64,000 nt of DNA from Periplaneta americana (taxonomy: Eukaryota > Arthropoda > Insecta > Blattodea > Blattidae), in the NCBI RefSeq assembly GCF_040183065.1, contig NC_091126.1, positions 144,176,204 through 144,240,203 of the forward strand, given 5' to 3'. Made by a program: the position numbers and the translations under genes. Shown piece after piece: positions 11,149 to 22,542 of this stretch. Numbering within the stretch: the first letter of the stretch is position 1; the number at the start of each line of letters is the position of its first letter. The notes under the pieces were generated by a model. That model was not told where the DNA came from, did not search any database, and worked only from the letters and a program-made list of their open reading frames with translations.

Positions 11149-11493
11149 GGGCCGTATTCATAGACATTCTTAGCGTGGGCTTCCGGTGGATGGTCAGCGA
11201 AATAACATTTTTCGTATTCATAAACTAGTGATATGATATGATATGATATGATATGATATGATATGATATGATATGATATGATATGATATATGATATGATA
11301 TGATATATGATATGATATGATATATAATATGATATGATATATATATGATACGATATATGATATGATCTGATATATGATATGATATGATATAATATATGAT
11401 ATGATATGAATCCTGTACAAGTAACCAGTCGATAGCTGGGCTAGTTTAGCATGCTCGTAGCGTGGGCTAGCGAAATGTCTATGAATAGCACCC
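11149..11493. mobile_element. MITE copy A with an expanded internal microsatellite
   Basis: Ends GGGCCGTATTCATAGACATT and (reverse complement of the right end) GGGTGCTATTCATAGACATT. A second copy of the same family lies at 41723-41911. In this copy the middle holds about 180 bp of ATATG-type repeats. Flanks are TTA and TAA, close to the 3-bp TWA target of PIF/Harbinger elements. Confidence 0.8.
11231..11410. repeat. (ATATG)n microsatellite
   Basis: The pentamer is repeated more than 30 times, with interruptions by ATATATG variants towards the right end. It lies wholly inside MITE copy A. The sister copy has only about three units at the same place, so the array grew after insertion. Confidence 0.95.
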
Positions 11494-12206
11494 TAAATGT
11501 TTTAAAACAAAAATGTATAAATGGCTACTTATAATTTTAATGAATTCTTTCCTCATGAATTGTTAAATATGTGATTAGTTGCAGGAAATGGGACCTAAAG
11601 TCGGATTTTTTCTTTTTTTGTTTCAAAAAGAGGATGAAATACTGAGCATTTAAAAAAATAATTCATGATTCTAGGTGCTATAGTTTTTAATATATTACTT
11701 ATTGAATATTGATATTACGTTATGTACTTTTCGAGAAAAATGCAATTAAAGTTTTCATTTGTTTTCTTAGCAACTATAAGAAAGATTTAGGTATTTAAGA
11801 AGCACTGTGTAAAATTACGTCCTAGTTTATTATATAAAAAAAAGCCTACAGGTAGCGCAAGATGTCAAAACATAGATATGCAGTTTTTACCTGCAAATTC
11901 GTTATTTTGTTCTCCTGTAAAATTTCCTTTAACGACGTTAGGTCCCTTTTTGTGCAACGGGTCACATATGAAGATTAAAATTACGTAGTATATTGTTATG
12001 TAGTATGTAAATTTGTATATTTGACATGTCTATTGATTGTATAGAGCTTAATGACAATAAAAACATTACAATTACAATCATACTTGCAAGCCCTACTCAA
12101 AAAACAAGCATTTATGGACTCATGTCGATACAACCATTTTTTCTTCTATATATACATTGTGTGGAATTCATACCTGTAGTTTTGTCCACTTTTTTGTTAT
12201 ATCCTG

Positions 12207-13084
12207 TATAATACTTAGGCTTCATTAAAAAAGTACTAATTATCCAATCTATCTTAAATAAGAAGCAAATAATTATAATCAGTTTCTGGTAACTTCGTAA
12301 TACTTTCTAATTTATAAAAATAATAATTAGTTAATGAGGCATCATTAATATTAAAATTATTTTTAAGTGATTCTTTACCTATAAAGAACTGTCAGGAGAT
12401 ATTCTGCTGTAGAAGAAGCAATTCTTAAAAAAAATACGAGTAATTATCATCCCAGTAATATACAAACTGATTAACCACCCACAATGAAAGGAACAAACGC
12501 ATTTCCTTTTAGAAACAACATGCACACTATCCATTTTCTCTCTGAAGATGACAAGACAGTTCAAAAGATAAGAAAGACAACTCTTTTGTAGCAAAACGTG
12601 GAAAGGATGACCTTCATGGTAGTGACCTTTTAAGTGTCAAATTCAATATGTAACTTTAATAACAAACATCTCGAAACTTATTCCATCATTGCAAATCACT
12701 ATGATGCTTTCTTATATCGTACTTACATGCAGAGCATCCATTTCAAATGAGAAGACCTCAAGATCTAAAGACATGACTGTTCTTCTATTTGATGTGGAAA
12801 GAGTGTTACTATTACGGAAACAATTCCATTCACACTTTTGTACAAAAGAGCAACATAACTTAACATGTGAGCTTGAAAAGCACAGTGTTTTCATACTAAA
12901 GGGAAAAGAATACCACATACATGTTTCATCAAAAACCATAAATATTTCCCCATTAAAGATGATTTTACATGTGTGTATTTACATTACCAGAAAAAAAGAA
13001 ATGGGCAGATATTTGGAAGTCGTTTAATGGTGTGATTCACATGATAATGTTCATAAGCAGATTCACATACCGGTCAGAAGGGTG
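12207..13084. other. Spacer without recognised gene
   Basis: Open frames at 12379-12594 (minus) and 12689-13027 (plus) carry no motif I recognise. Confidence 0.5.
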
Positions 13085-13175
13085 GCCTTTCATCTTATCT
13101 CAATAGCTCAGACAGCTCAGCTTTCTGCTTGTCATGGGAAGGGAGTGGGTTCGAGACTTGTCCCAGTGAATTTCT
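13085..13175 (+). repeat. tRNA-like SINE head
   Basis: CAATAGCTCAGACAGCTCAG resembles an A box and GTGGGTTCGAGACT a B box about 40 bases later. The acceptor arms do not pair, so this is a SINE or tRNA relic rather than a tRNA gene. Confidence 0.5.
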
Positions 13176-13544
13176 TTTTATTTTCTGAATAAACATTAAA
13201 ACTGACTTCTACAGTCTTAGGACTGATGTTTCATTTTAACAAAAAGAGGAATAATTACAGTCCAACTCCTATGGGTTATTATTACGATTTACTAGGTAAT
13301 ATTACAAGGGTCAGCAGTAGGAAATTCAGCTGCATCTTTTCGCCAATTTCGGATATATTTTTTTTTATTTTCAGGTTCAGGAGCGCAGACTACACCAAGG
13401 GAGCTATTACATGTCTGGTGTGGACAAGTGATTTTTCTGAAAGGAAAGAAAAAGTTCTTGACTATGCACTGAAGAAACTACATTTAGTCAATTGTACTGA
13501 TGACATTATCTCATTGTAAGGAATATTAATGACAATTTATATAG

Positions 13545-13805
13545 TCTCGAATAATTTCAAGTGAAAAATTGTCACAGGGCTGGGTATCGATTCCGGGACC
13601 TCAATAAAATTGAACATACCAACTGAGCTGCCCAGGAACTTCACCCGACCCATCTCAATTTTTCCCTTTATATCCACACAACTTGAGTGAGCTGACATGA
13701 TGCCAGAGACTCACTGAGTGCACAAAGTCTGTGTGGCTTGGAATTGTGGTTTTCTGTTAACGTACCTATAATAATGTCTGCTTCACAGGGAGTTTTACCT
13801 GAAAA
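13545..13805 (-). repeat. tRNA-derived SINE, same family as the 2.2 kb array
   Basis: On the minus strand the copy has CAGCTCAGTTGGTATG in the A-box region, a B-box relic GGAATCGATACCC, and the body motifs TTGTGTGGATATAAAGGG and AATTTTTCACTTG. The left end matches the start of the array unit (AACTCCCTGT). Confidence 0.8.
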
Positions 13806-14520
13806 AATAGACTTGCAATTTATATAGTGTTAAAAAAATTAACTAAAAGTAATCAAACTCCCAGGAAAGTTTTAGCTAAGAACAGTGAGTGGTTGAATTA
13901 TACTGCAACTTTCTCGGAAAATGTGTTAAATGCAATTGGACCTTGTAAAACACCAGTATCTTGTCCTAAATTTACACCTGATCCCACCAGAGAAACGTCC
14001 TAGAAAAGTGTTTAAGGACAACAGCAAAAAATGTAAGAGACGAAATTATCAGCAATTACGAGTAGACCAGGGGCAGCTCCTCAGGGTAGGCTAAGCCTAC
14101 CCCAACACATTTGGAAAATCTGAAAAGTTCGTATATATTAAACATAATATTAACAATAAAATAATAGGAATAAAAATATTATTTCTCCAATATTAAATTT
14201 ATTAAGATAAATTATACTCTTGTTTAGAGTCTTCGAAATACTATTAATGGAATTTTTTGGAGAGTTCACCGGTGCTGTAGTTGGGCCAGTACGCCATACC
14301 GTCTAAAATAAAAACTCGCTGTTACCGTACCGGAAAAAAAAAATAGAAATGCTCACAGTGTGCATTTTGCCCACTGTGTGCCTGGGGCATTAGGTGTGCG
14401 TGTGCTGGAAACCTGCTCCACATGACAACAAACAGTGTCGCCCGCTCAAACATAGCGTAATCAAGTAGTAACATTGCTGGTAATTTGTAAAATGTATAGA
14501 TCCACTGATACGGTATTGGT
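13806..14520. other. Spacer with a possible hAT end
   Basis: At 14072 the sequence CAGGGGCAGC followed by a GGTAGGCTAAGCCTACC palindrome looks like one end of a hAT-type element. No matching second end or duplication was found. The remainder shows nothing recognisable. Confidence 0.4.
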
Positions 14521-14525
14521 ATTAA

Positions 14526-14828
14526 TTAATTAATTAATTTATTTATTCATTCATTCGTTTATTTACTTATTTATTGCTCAGATATTTATTTCTTTCTTGT
14601 TTCTTTTTTCATTTACCGGTATTTATTTGTTTCTTTCTCTCTTTATGTCTTTCTTTTTTTTCTTCCTTTCTTTCTTTCTTTCTTTCTTCTATCTATTTTT
14701 ATTTCCTTCTTTATTCATGTTTCTTCTTTTTTTTTCCTTTCTTTCTTTATTTATGTCTTTACTTCTTTATTTATCTATTTAATCTGGTAGAGATAAGGTC
14801 ATCAGGCCTTCTCTTCCCCTCCACCAGG
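14526..14828. repeat. Degenerate tetranucleotide array joined to a conserved 45-bp motif
   Basis: TTAA, ATTC, TTTA and CTTT units run from 14526 to 14783. They are followed by CTGGTAGAGATAAGGTC and AGGCCTTCTCTTCCCCTCC. The same 45-bp motif lies inverted at 54273-54317 beside an AATG/AAAT array, so array and motif travel together. The encoded F- and S-rich frames are shadows of the repeat. Confidence 0.75.
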
Positions 14829-14994
14829 ATTAATAAAGACTGGACAATTTACTGTAAACTTTAAGAACAAAGATAGTATTAGTTACTGAAATACAAATTA
14901 AAACAGAATAATATTATATTGGATTGAAATTACTGGAGATTGAAGTATTTTATGCTACAATAAGATAACTATTTACAAAGACAACAGAAAAAGT

Positions 14995-15190
14995 GATTCA
15001 AGGTTCCCAACGAGAGGAATGGTTTCTTTCTGTTCAAACTTGCGAACATACCGAATGCTTAGTATGTGGACACACTGTTGCAGTGAAAAAGAATATATAT
15101 ATTGAGCCACATTTTACCAGGCATGCTCAAACATATAATAATACTGTTTGAGATGAGCGTATGCAACTAAGAGAAGGATCATCAGGAAAA
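14995..15190 (+). pseudogene. BED zinc finger / hAT transposase N-terminal remnant
   Basis: One frame reads EEWFLSVQTCEHTECLVCGH followed by TVAVKKNIYIEPHFTRHAQT. The C-x2-C and H-x4-H spacing and surrounding residues fit the BED finger that opens ZBED and hAT proteins. It ends in a stop soon after. No catalytic part was recognised downstream. Confidence 0.6.
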
Positions 15191-16610
15191 CATCTATTCG
15201 GCTTCATTACTGAAATAACTTATGCTAGCATAATAAATAATGTAAATGTTGGTGTATAAACATGTATATGTTTGTAGGAAGAAACAAGCAGAAAAGCATA
15301 TCTAATTTTGTATGTGCATAAGGCTAATGTCCTTCTGGAAGGATATGTATAAAATATCAGGCACAGAGGATTCGTGAACTACTGAAATGCTCTTATGACC
15401 AGTGATTTCTTTTAAGACATATTTTAGGACAACATATGAAGAGAAATTTTTGCAAAAGAAGATGTACACAAAGAAATTATACTCACCCATCTACTTGTAG
15501 ATCATTCAGGTTATGCATTTTCAGCAAACCAAGTTTTCTGGTGTTCACAGAAAGGTATTCAAAACTATTTTCGGATTGTATACACACTATTTAGAAGGAA
15601 GTTATGCTAGAACATCCTATTGATAATCAAAATAACTACATGAGAAGTAAAGATTGGTGCACCTCTACACAAATTCTTCTGGAAGGTGTCAGACATATCT
15701 GAATTAATGTAACTGTGTTTATCGCTATTTTGTTTCAGGAAGACAAACTATCCTCTGATTAATAGTTTTTTGGTAGGAGGGGTGCAGGTCAAGTCTAATA
15801 AAAACTAACAGGAGTTGGGAGTAATTAAAACAAACTGAAAATTGGACCCAAGACTGTAAAACTCCTTTTTTAGCATTATTCAGGGAAAAAATCACTGAAA
15901 TGAGGCTCAAATCCATTCCCTTCTGCCTGACACAGATGCATAAGCTGAGCTACTGAGGCGAGACAGAAGGTTTCACTTCTGCACAGTATGTCAATATCCT
16001 CACAAATGTCCAAATTTCGTTTTTACTGCACGAATAAATATAATTTACAGCAAATAAATTTTCTTCCCATCTTTTCAAGTGCATTTCAGAATGGGTTATG
16101 ACAACACTCAAAATAGAACAAATTTCAATAATGTTTGCTGTGTATCTGTGCTGTATGTCTCTGACCATGCACAGTGTTTTGTATGGAATATTCAAGCAGC
16201 ACATTACTTTCTTCTGGTACTGTTTTTTTAATACAATTTGTACTATATTAGAAAGGAAGACAGGCCTATGGGGAAAAACTATTTATTATCTTTGGACAAA
16301 CTAATTATAAATTAGTTCGTAAACTAATATTATGCTAAAATTTTATGTTTATCAATATCATAAAAATGTGAGGTGTGACTGTTTACTGCATAAGTTTATA
16401 ACATATAGTCGTGACCTCTTATCTGTCAGAACTGTAAAACAATCATTTTGATCTGGCAAGCATGCAAAATTTGTCATACATCTTTTATACATTAACAAAA
16501 TTATAACATATAAAAACTAAACACAATACAAAATTATGTACAAGAATTTCATGTTTTTAGGTATTAATGGCTGTAAAATATAAAAATGAATTACCTTATA
16601 TGATAATGTA
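15191..16610. other. Spacer with one weak tRNA-like relic
   Basis: On the minus strand 15975-15850 has CAGTAGCTCAGCTTATGC and GGATTTGAGCC, which look like decayed A and B boxes of a SINE. Otherwise no gene or repeat was recognised. Confidence 0.45.
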
Positions 16611-16929
16611 CAGGGTTGCCAGGTGTCTCGGATTTTAAGGGACAGTCTCTTATTTGAGTAAAATGTCCTGCATCCTATACATTCTTTTCTGGGCTGTGAA
16701 TTATTCCGTATTTCAAAACTACATCTTTCCTTCGATGGTATCCAAGTTTTAAAGTGGCTGCTACACAGCAGAAATGAGCAGTGAACTTTTCACAGGTGTA
16801 TTATGGGACCAATTACAGTTCCAGTTCCGCACCTTTCGACAGCTTCATTTCATCTTCCGCATCCTTTCCATTTTCTTCTCAACGAGTATGGTGTGTAAAG
16901 TGTGGTTGTGGTGTTGTAAGTTGAATTCA

Positions 16930-18850
16930 AGATGAGTACTAAATGTAAACTAGTAGATTTTGATAATAAAGGTTCTAAAAGATTGTGTATATTTTGTGAG
17001 TCACGGTTAGAAGAGGAAGATTTCCTTTTGCCTATGGTTTAAGAGCAGTACAAATAAATACAAAGCACGTTGCAAATACTGTAACAAAGAATTTTTGATA
17101 AGACATGGGGGTCATAGTGATGTACTGCAGCATGCTCGATGGATAGAGCATAGGAAGAATAAAGTATCTACATCTATTCTTACTTTATCTACTACATCAA
17201 TAAGTAGTTTTTTCGTAAGAAAAAACACTTCTGAAGATGAAAAGGTCAGTAGAAATTTAACTGAAATTATTAAGTGTGAGAGAATTTACTTCATCATGGC
17301 AATTTTGTAAACTTTAATTAATTGTTGCGTAAATAATTGAAGTTACCAATTCCTAAATATAATTTTTATTTGATTTTAGATCGCCCTGGCAGAGTTGATT
17401 CAAGTATTTCACTGCGGGAAGCATAACCAGTCTTGTAATGCCATGGATTGTGGAAACAAGCTTGCACACTATCTGTTTGAGGACTCTAAAATAGCATCCA
17501 AAATGGCATATGGTCGAACAAAGCAAATTTAATAGTGAAGGATATGTTAGGACCTTTTATAGTGACTATTGTTGTTAGTGATCTTAAAAAAGTGAAGTTT
17601 TTCTGTTTGTACTGATACCTCGAACAAAAGAAACAGAAAGTTTAACCCTGTTGGTGTACAGTATTTTACCCACGAAAAATGTGTTTATGTGAAAATCTTA
17701 GATTTCATGGAAGAATCCCGCGAAAATACCAAAGCTATATCAGATTGTGTTAAATTATCATTAGCTAAGCATGATGTTTTTTTTTTTTGTGAAGTTTCTG
17801 CATTTTGTGCTGACAAAACAAATGCTAATTTCGAGCGGCTACATTCTTTCATATTATTGAAAGAAAATAATAAAAATTAATTAAGTTAGGTTGTCCTGCA
17901 CATATTGTAAACAATGTTTTTCGCCATTCTTTAGATAGTTTAGATGTAGATGTAGAGAGCATTGTCTTGTATATATATTCATATTTTTCTAACTCTGCTG
18001 TTTGCAGAGAAAAGTTGAAAGAAGTATTTTCATTTGTTGACTTTTAGAGTTGCAAGAATCTTATCAAACACATAATAACAAGATGGCTAACTTCAGGTCA
18101 GCTATAAATAGACTGATTAATTCTTGGCGAGCTATTATTATTTCACATTTCCTCAGTTCTTTGTCTCACTGTCAAAAAGCAATTCGGACACTTTTGCAAA
18201 TCAGTAACAACAATGACAGTGACATAAAAGACCATGAATATAGTGATATAATTATCACCTTTCAATTTGTCAGCAACAAATGTAAAGATTTTGAAAATCT
18301 TAGTAAACAGCTACAAAACAATTCCACTACTGGTATTCAGTTGTTTGGAATAATAGATGGGCTAGTAAAACAGCTTAAGTGGAGGGTTAAAGATTTTTTT
18401 TTTTTTTTTTATCTTTTGCCCTAAAAACATTTTCTGTAATACAATCACAATCAAGATCAAAACTCCCTGAAAGTTTCCTGAATTTTCTGACTTTTGCAGT
18501 AAAAATATATTGAAAAATGGTTTGAATTTTCAGACGAAAACCCTTTCTTCAGAATGTTAATTTTAGATTTAAAAAGACCTTCTACTTTCGATGCTATAAC
18601 CGAATTATTGTCAAGTATAGGTCTAAACACTGAATCAGAGATTGATATTGACGAGTTCTATGATGAATTTTTAATTCTGATGGATTTATTAGCCACTATA
18701 AGCAAAGATGATCAATTGAGCGTTAGTTAAAAATGTGTTTCTGTTTTCAAAAATTAAGATGGTGTACCAAATTTTCTTAATTTTATTAGCTTTTGTTTGA
18801 GCATATCTAGTTCAAATAATTTTGTGGAAAGAATATATGAACTTGAAGTG
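16930..18850 (+). pseudogene. hAT transposase with BED-like finger, broken
   Basis: Order of readable pieces: KYKARCKYCNKEFLIRHGGH with VLQHARWIEHRKN (finger, 17055-17160); LAELIQVFHCGKHNQSCNAM; CTDTSNKRNRKFNPVGVQYF at about 17610, the usual first-catalytic-Asp region; KILDFMEESRENTKAISD; SAFCADKTNANF; a region at 18060-18400 covering the middle; and FVERIYELE at about 18820, where the hAT dimerisation motif is expected. Frameshifts and stops separate the pieces. The order is that of a complete gene, so the element was probably once autonomous. Confidence 0.8.
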
Positions 18851-18867
18851 GACTGATGGGAGAAATA

Positions 18868-19235
18868 GGTGTCTGCCTAACTTACTGAGAGAGCACTGAC
18901 GCACTCAGACAAAGGTCCTGTGTTCGATACTCGGCCCAGAATAATTTCTCCCTTGAAATTATTCACCATTGTTCCTTTGTTTCCACATTGCAATTGCAAT
19001 TTTTTATTTTCTCGAATTTTGAATAATTTCAAGGGACAAATTGTTCCGGGGCCAGGTATCGATCCCGGGACCTCTGGTTGAACATACCAGTGCTCTCCCA
19101 ACTGAGCTACTTGGGAACTCCACCCGACACAGTCTCAACTTTTCCCTTTATATCCACACAACCCGATTGGGCTGACAAAACGCCAGAGACCCACATCGAG
19201 TGCACACAAACTCTATGTGACTTGGAATTTAGTCC
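18868..19235. repeat. Two SINEs in inverted orientation
   Basis: On the plus strand 18868-18960 holds a tRNA-like piece (GAGAGCACTGACGC and GTGTTCGATACTCGG) with tail TCTCCCTTGAAATTATT. On the minus strand 19235-19013 holds a full copy with TAGCTCAGTTGGGAGAGC and GGGATCGATACCTGG. Their tails face each other across about 50 bp. Both belong to the family of the 2.2 kb array and lie inside the hAT element. Confidence 0.8.
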
Positions 19236-19275
19236 CTTATTTTCACCCTGAACACCTGGCAACCCTGATAATGTT

Positions 19276-20438
19276 CAATAAAAGTTACACTTTTACAAAA
19301 CATAAGAATGTCACTTGCTAACTATAGCAGACAAAATTCTGTTCTTATACTAGTTTTGTTAGCCCACTTACAGTGTAATCCATATATGCGAAGAAAACAA
19401 ACGTCCAACTAGACCACATTTCACAGCTGCTGTCATGAAAAAATTATAACTCTTTACTACAAAGACACACAGTAATTGTATGAATTGGGTACCTCCGCGG
19501 AAAAAGGTTGGATGTAACAATTTTAACCACAGTGAGTTTTCAGTTAATAACATTGGTTGTTAGTCCCTCTACAAGATATTAAGTGATTTAAGAGGAATTT
19601 CGTTGTTAAACACACTTATTTTATCGCAATGCTGGCTTCCCTAGAAGAATGTAGGATGTCATAAAGATGGCTGAGGCATTTTGTTCTAAGCTGACACCAT
19701 CAGCTGTTAAAAACATGAATTCGTGTAGCAAACATACGCTAAATTTCGACAAATGCAAAGACAATGCAAGGAAGATTGAGAGAAACAGAGAAAAAAATAT
19801 TCTAATCGGAAAGGAAATGTTGTCCAAGAGAAAAATCTTCATATGAGATATGTGGGGAAAATGTTGGTTGTTACCCATTGTTGAATTTTATATCAATATA
19901 GACTGCATTACTAATTTATGGAAGTTTCAAATATTAAACTACTTCATTTCTTGTTTGGTTCTCAATTTAAAAATGGTTTAAGAGAAATTTAGCAGAAATT
20001 ACATAATTTGCCTTGAACCTGAGTAAAACACAGAATTAAAAAAATTATTAATAATGTAAAAATATTTTATAACAATTTGACCATTTTTATTTACAATTTC
20101 TAGAGAGATTTCAGAGAAAAGCACTGTTTAAAACTTTAAAGAATGGCAGTATTTATTAGTAATTTACATTCATCTGTTCTTATAGGATAGAGTTCGACAC
20201 TTTCTACGAAAAAAGATTAAAATGAGCAAACTGCATTCCTGAGTGACCTTATGAGTACAAGTGAACCCAGTGGGAGGAGATCTGGAAAAACAGATGCAAC
20301 ATCCACCTAAGTCATTATTTTCTTATCCTACTCCTTTCCCTATTTCACTTCCTTCAGACATTTCTTCTCCTATCCTGACTTTGACTCGTTTCATATGATA
20401 AGTTACTGAACAGTCTTCTATCTTTGCCTCCTGCTTTT
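19276..20438. other. Spacer, nothing recognised
   Basis: Open frames at 19368-19553 and 19621-19878 (minus) lack known motifs. Confidence 0.5.
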
Positions 20439-20575
20439 TCAATCCACACTTATTTTCTTCAGGATGTCCATCAGTTTGTTCCAATCAACTATGTCAAACG
20501 CCTTTTCTAGGTCTACAAATACTGTATACACTTCTTTAGTCTTCTCCACGTATCTTTCGAGTGCCAAAATAATGC
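20439..20575 (-). pseudogene. LINE reverse transcriptase fragment (motif A)
   Basis: The minus-strand frame reads VYTVFVDLEKAFDIVDWNKL then MDILKKISVD. FVDLEKAFD is the RT motif A region that contains the first catalytic Asp of the polymerase. Only this piece, about 45 codons, is readable. Confidence 0.8.
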
Positions 20576-21039
20576 AAGTGTGCTGACAAAATATTATAAC
20601 ACATATCAGATATCTTTTAGAAGAGTACAAGTTTTGCAAGCTAAATTGAAACACCAAATACAACTACAGATGAGAGTATTGTTGTTTAGATGATGTAAAT
20701 ATATTATAAATACAACTCTCTAATTTTAAAAGACATAATATTGAAATAAAGCGATAAAATATTCTCGTCAATCCCATTAGGACAATTTCAGAGACGTTAA
20801 AATAACATACTGAATAGCCTATACATCCTAATTTTTATGTGACTTTCACAGACCTCTAAGGGGTCCATGGATTCCAGGTTAATAACCCTTTCATAGAAGA
20901 TTAGCGACTGAGTGGCTGCCACTGAACTTCTCATCTGCCCAATACATGCCCACTTCACCCAGGGCATGCCCGATTCCTGCCCACCATTTGCACTAAACTT
21001 GTGAATTCTTAAAAATGGAACAGAGGAAATTAAGTGCAA

Positions 21040-21600
21040 CATAAATATGAGAAATGCCTGTTATTATTCGGTTGAGAAGCTTTTATCATCCAGTCTGCTC
21101 TCGAAAACTCTCAAAGTTAGAATTTATAAAACAATTACGTTACCAGTTGTTCTGTATGGTTGTGAAACTTGGACTCTCACTTTGAGTAACAGAGGATAAG
21201 GGTGTTCGAGAATAAGATGCTTAGGAAAATATTTGGGGTTAAGAGGGATGAAGTTACAGGAGAATGGAGAAAGTTACACAATGCAGAATTGCACGCATTG
21301 TATTCTTCACCTAGCATAATAAGGAACATTAAATCCATACGTTTGAGATGGTCAGGGCATGTAGAACGTATGGGTTAATCTAGAAATGTTAGTTAGTTGG
21401 AAGACCTGAGGGGGAAAAGATCTCTGGGAAGGCCAAGACGAAGATGGGATGATAATATTATAATAGATTTGAAGGAGGTGGGATATGATGGAAGGGACTG
21501 AATTAATCTTGCTCAGGACAGGGACAGATGGTGGGCTTATGTGAGGGCAGCAATGAACCTCCGGGTTCCTTAAAAGCCATTTGTAAGTAAGTAATTGTAA
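21040..21600 (+). pseudogene. LINE 3' end, decayed
   Basis: The copy starts ACYYS-like (MRNACYYYSV region spelled [16 protein letters not shown]) and runs through [20 protein letters not shown], then collapses into frameshifts. It ends with AAAAGCCATTTGTAAGTAAG. The same 3' end with a TAAG-type tail is present at 29512-30056, 39601-41262 and 56435-57432. The multi-stop state shows this is among the older copies. Confidence 0.85.
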
Positions 21601-22542
21601 GTAAGAAATGGAACAGAATGATTTTGAAGATTTTTTATGTTGATGTAAAAATAAAAAGGGATTCAAATCTTAAAATTACCCACATGTGGCTTCAGATCTC
21701 CAGTGATGATCCACACACCATCAGGGTTTAAAGAGTCACAATTTTCTTCAACCATGGTCACAGTTTATGATAACTAAGTTTGGAAAGGGAAAGAAGTTAT
21801 CACCTCTCACAGAAAACGTCCCACTAATCTATAAATCTCCTCTTCCTAATATTTCTGAAGAAAAAAAAAGCATGGCCTAAACACGTGTCCACTAATGGAA
21901 TCAAAATACAAAGATTTTTATTACTCCTTGCCTGGAACAGACTCAGCAAAGACATAGCCAGCCAAATTAAGACATAACTGAATCTGAAGACTGAAATATA
22001 TTTCACTGTTGTGTCTCATACCCATTGTTAAGTTCTGTGCCTTATACGTGTATTACAAATCTTCAATCCTTCAATTTTGTGATGTTTTCTAATGTATAGT
22101 CAAACTGTAAAATGTATGGTTCAGGAATGATTCAAATGCCTTATATGTTACATTCGTTCTTAACTCTTAAGGGAAGTATGTCTAACATAGCAAACCTAAG
22201 GACAACCTGGAATTATGGGAAAACCAATACAGGAAAAAGGATGCTCACAACTCAATGTATTCCAGGAACTGTCTATTTTGATGTGTTATACAATATATTT
22301 ATTTTAATTTTACACAATGGACGAATGTAACCCTGAAAAAAAGAAAGCTTATAATGCTATGAATATGGAAGTGTTCCTAATATCGTACATCTTGTTACTT
22401 GTGACAATCCAGAAAGTTTTGACACATGTTATAGGCCTACATGGAGAACATGTAATATGTAATTACATTTTACTTTATAAAACAACATAAATGTGGATGA
22501 ATACAGTAAGGTCAAGTACAATTAAAAACTAAAAATGAGATT
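21601..22542. other. Spacer, nothing recognised
   Basis: The frame at 22112-22330 (plus) has no family motif, and no repeat ends were seen. Confidence 0.5.

Larger units (their letters stand above)
10041..12206. mobile_element. TIR transposon (Tc1/mariner-like) gutted by other insertions
   Basis: The left end CAGGATA at 10041 and following 130 bases are matched in inverted orientation by 12080-12206, including AAAAAAGTGG, the ACATGAGTCC motif and GAGTAGGG. TA flanks both ends (10039-10040 and 12207-12208). On the minus strand at 10240-10305 a short stretch reads AACIQTGGRHFE then stop, the typical end of a Tc-like transposase. The rest of the interior is occupied by a Jockey-type LINE piece and a MITE. 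Confidence 0.7.
16611..19267 (+). mobile_element. hAT transposon, 2657 bp, with 8-bp target duplication
   Basis: Both ends carry CAGGGTTGCCAGGTGT in inverted orientation. The flanking octamers are ATAATGTA (16603-16610) and ATAATGTT (19268-19275), matching at 7 of 8. Inside is a decayed hAT transposase with an N-terminal zinc finger. A pair of SINEs sits near the right end. Confidence 0.85.

Noticed and set aside
13226..13519. 97-codon frame on the plus strand
   Set aside because: No recognisable domain, splice context or repeat membership. Length is within chance expectation for 64 kb of AT-rich DNA.
14574..14864. Hydrophobic F/S/L-rich frames that look like membrane proteins
   Set aside because: They are translations of a TTTC/TTTA low-complexity array, not genes.
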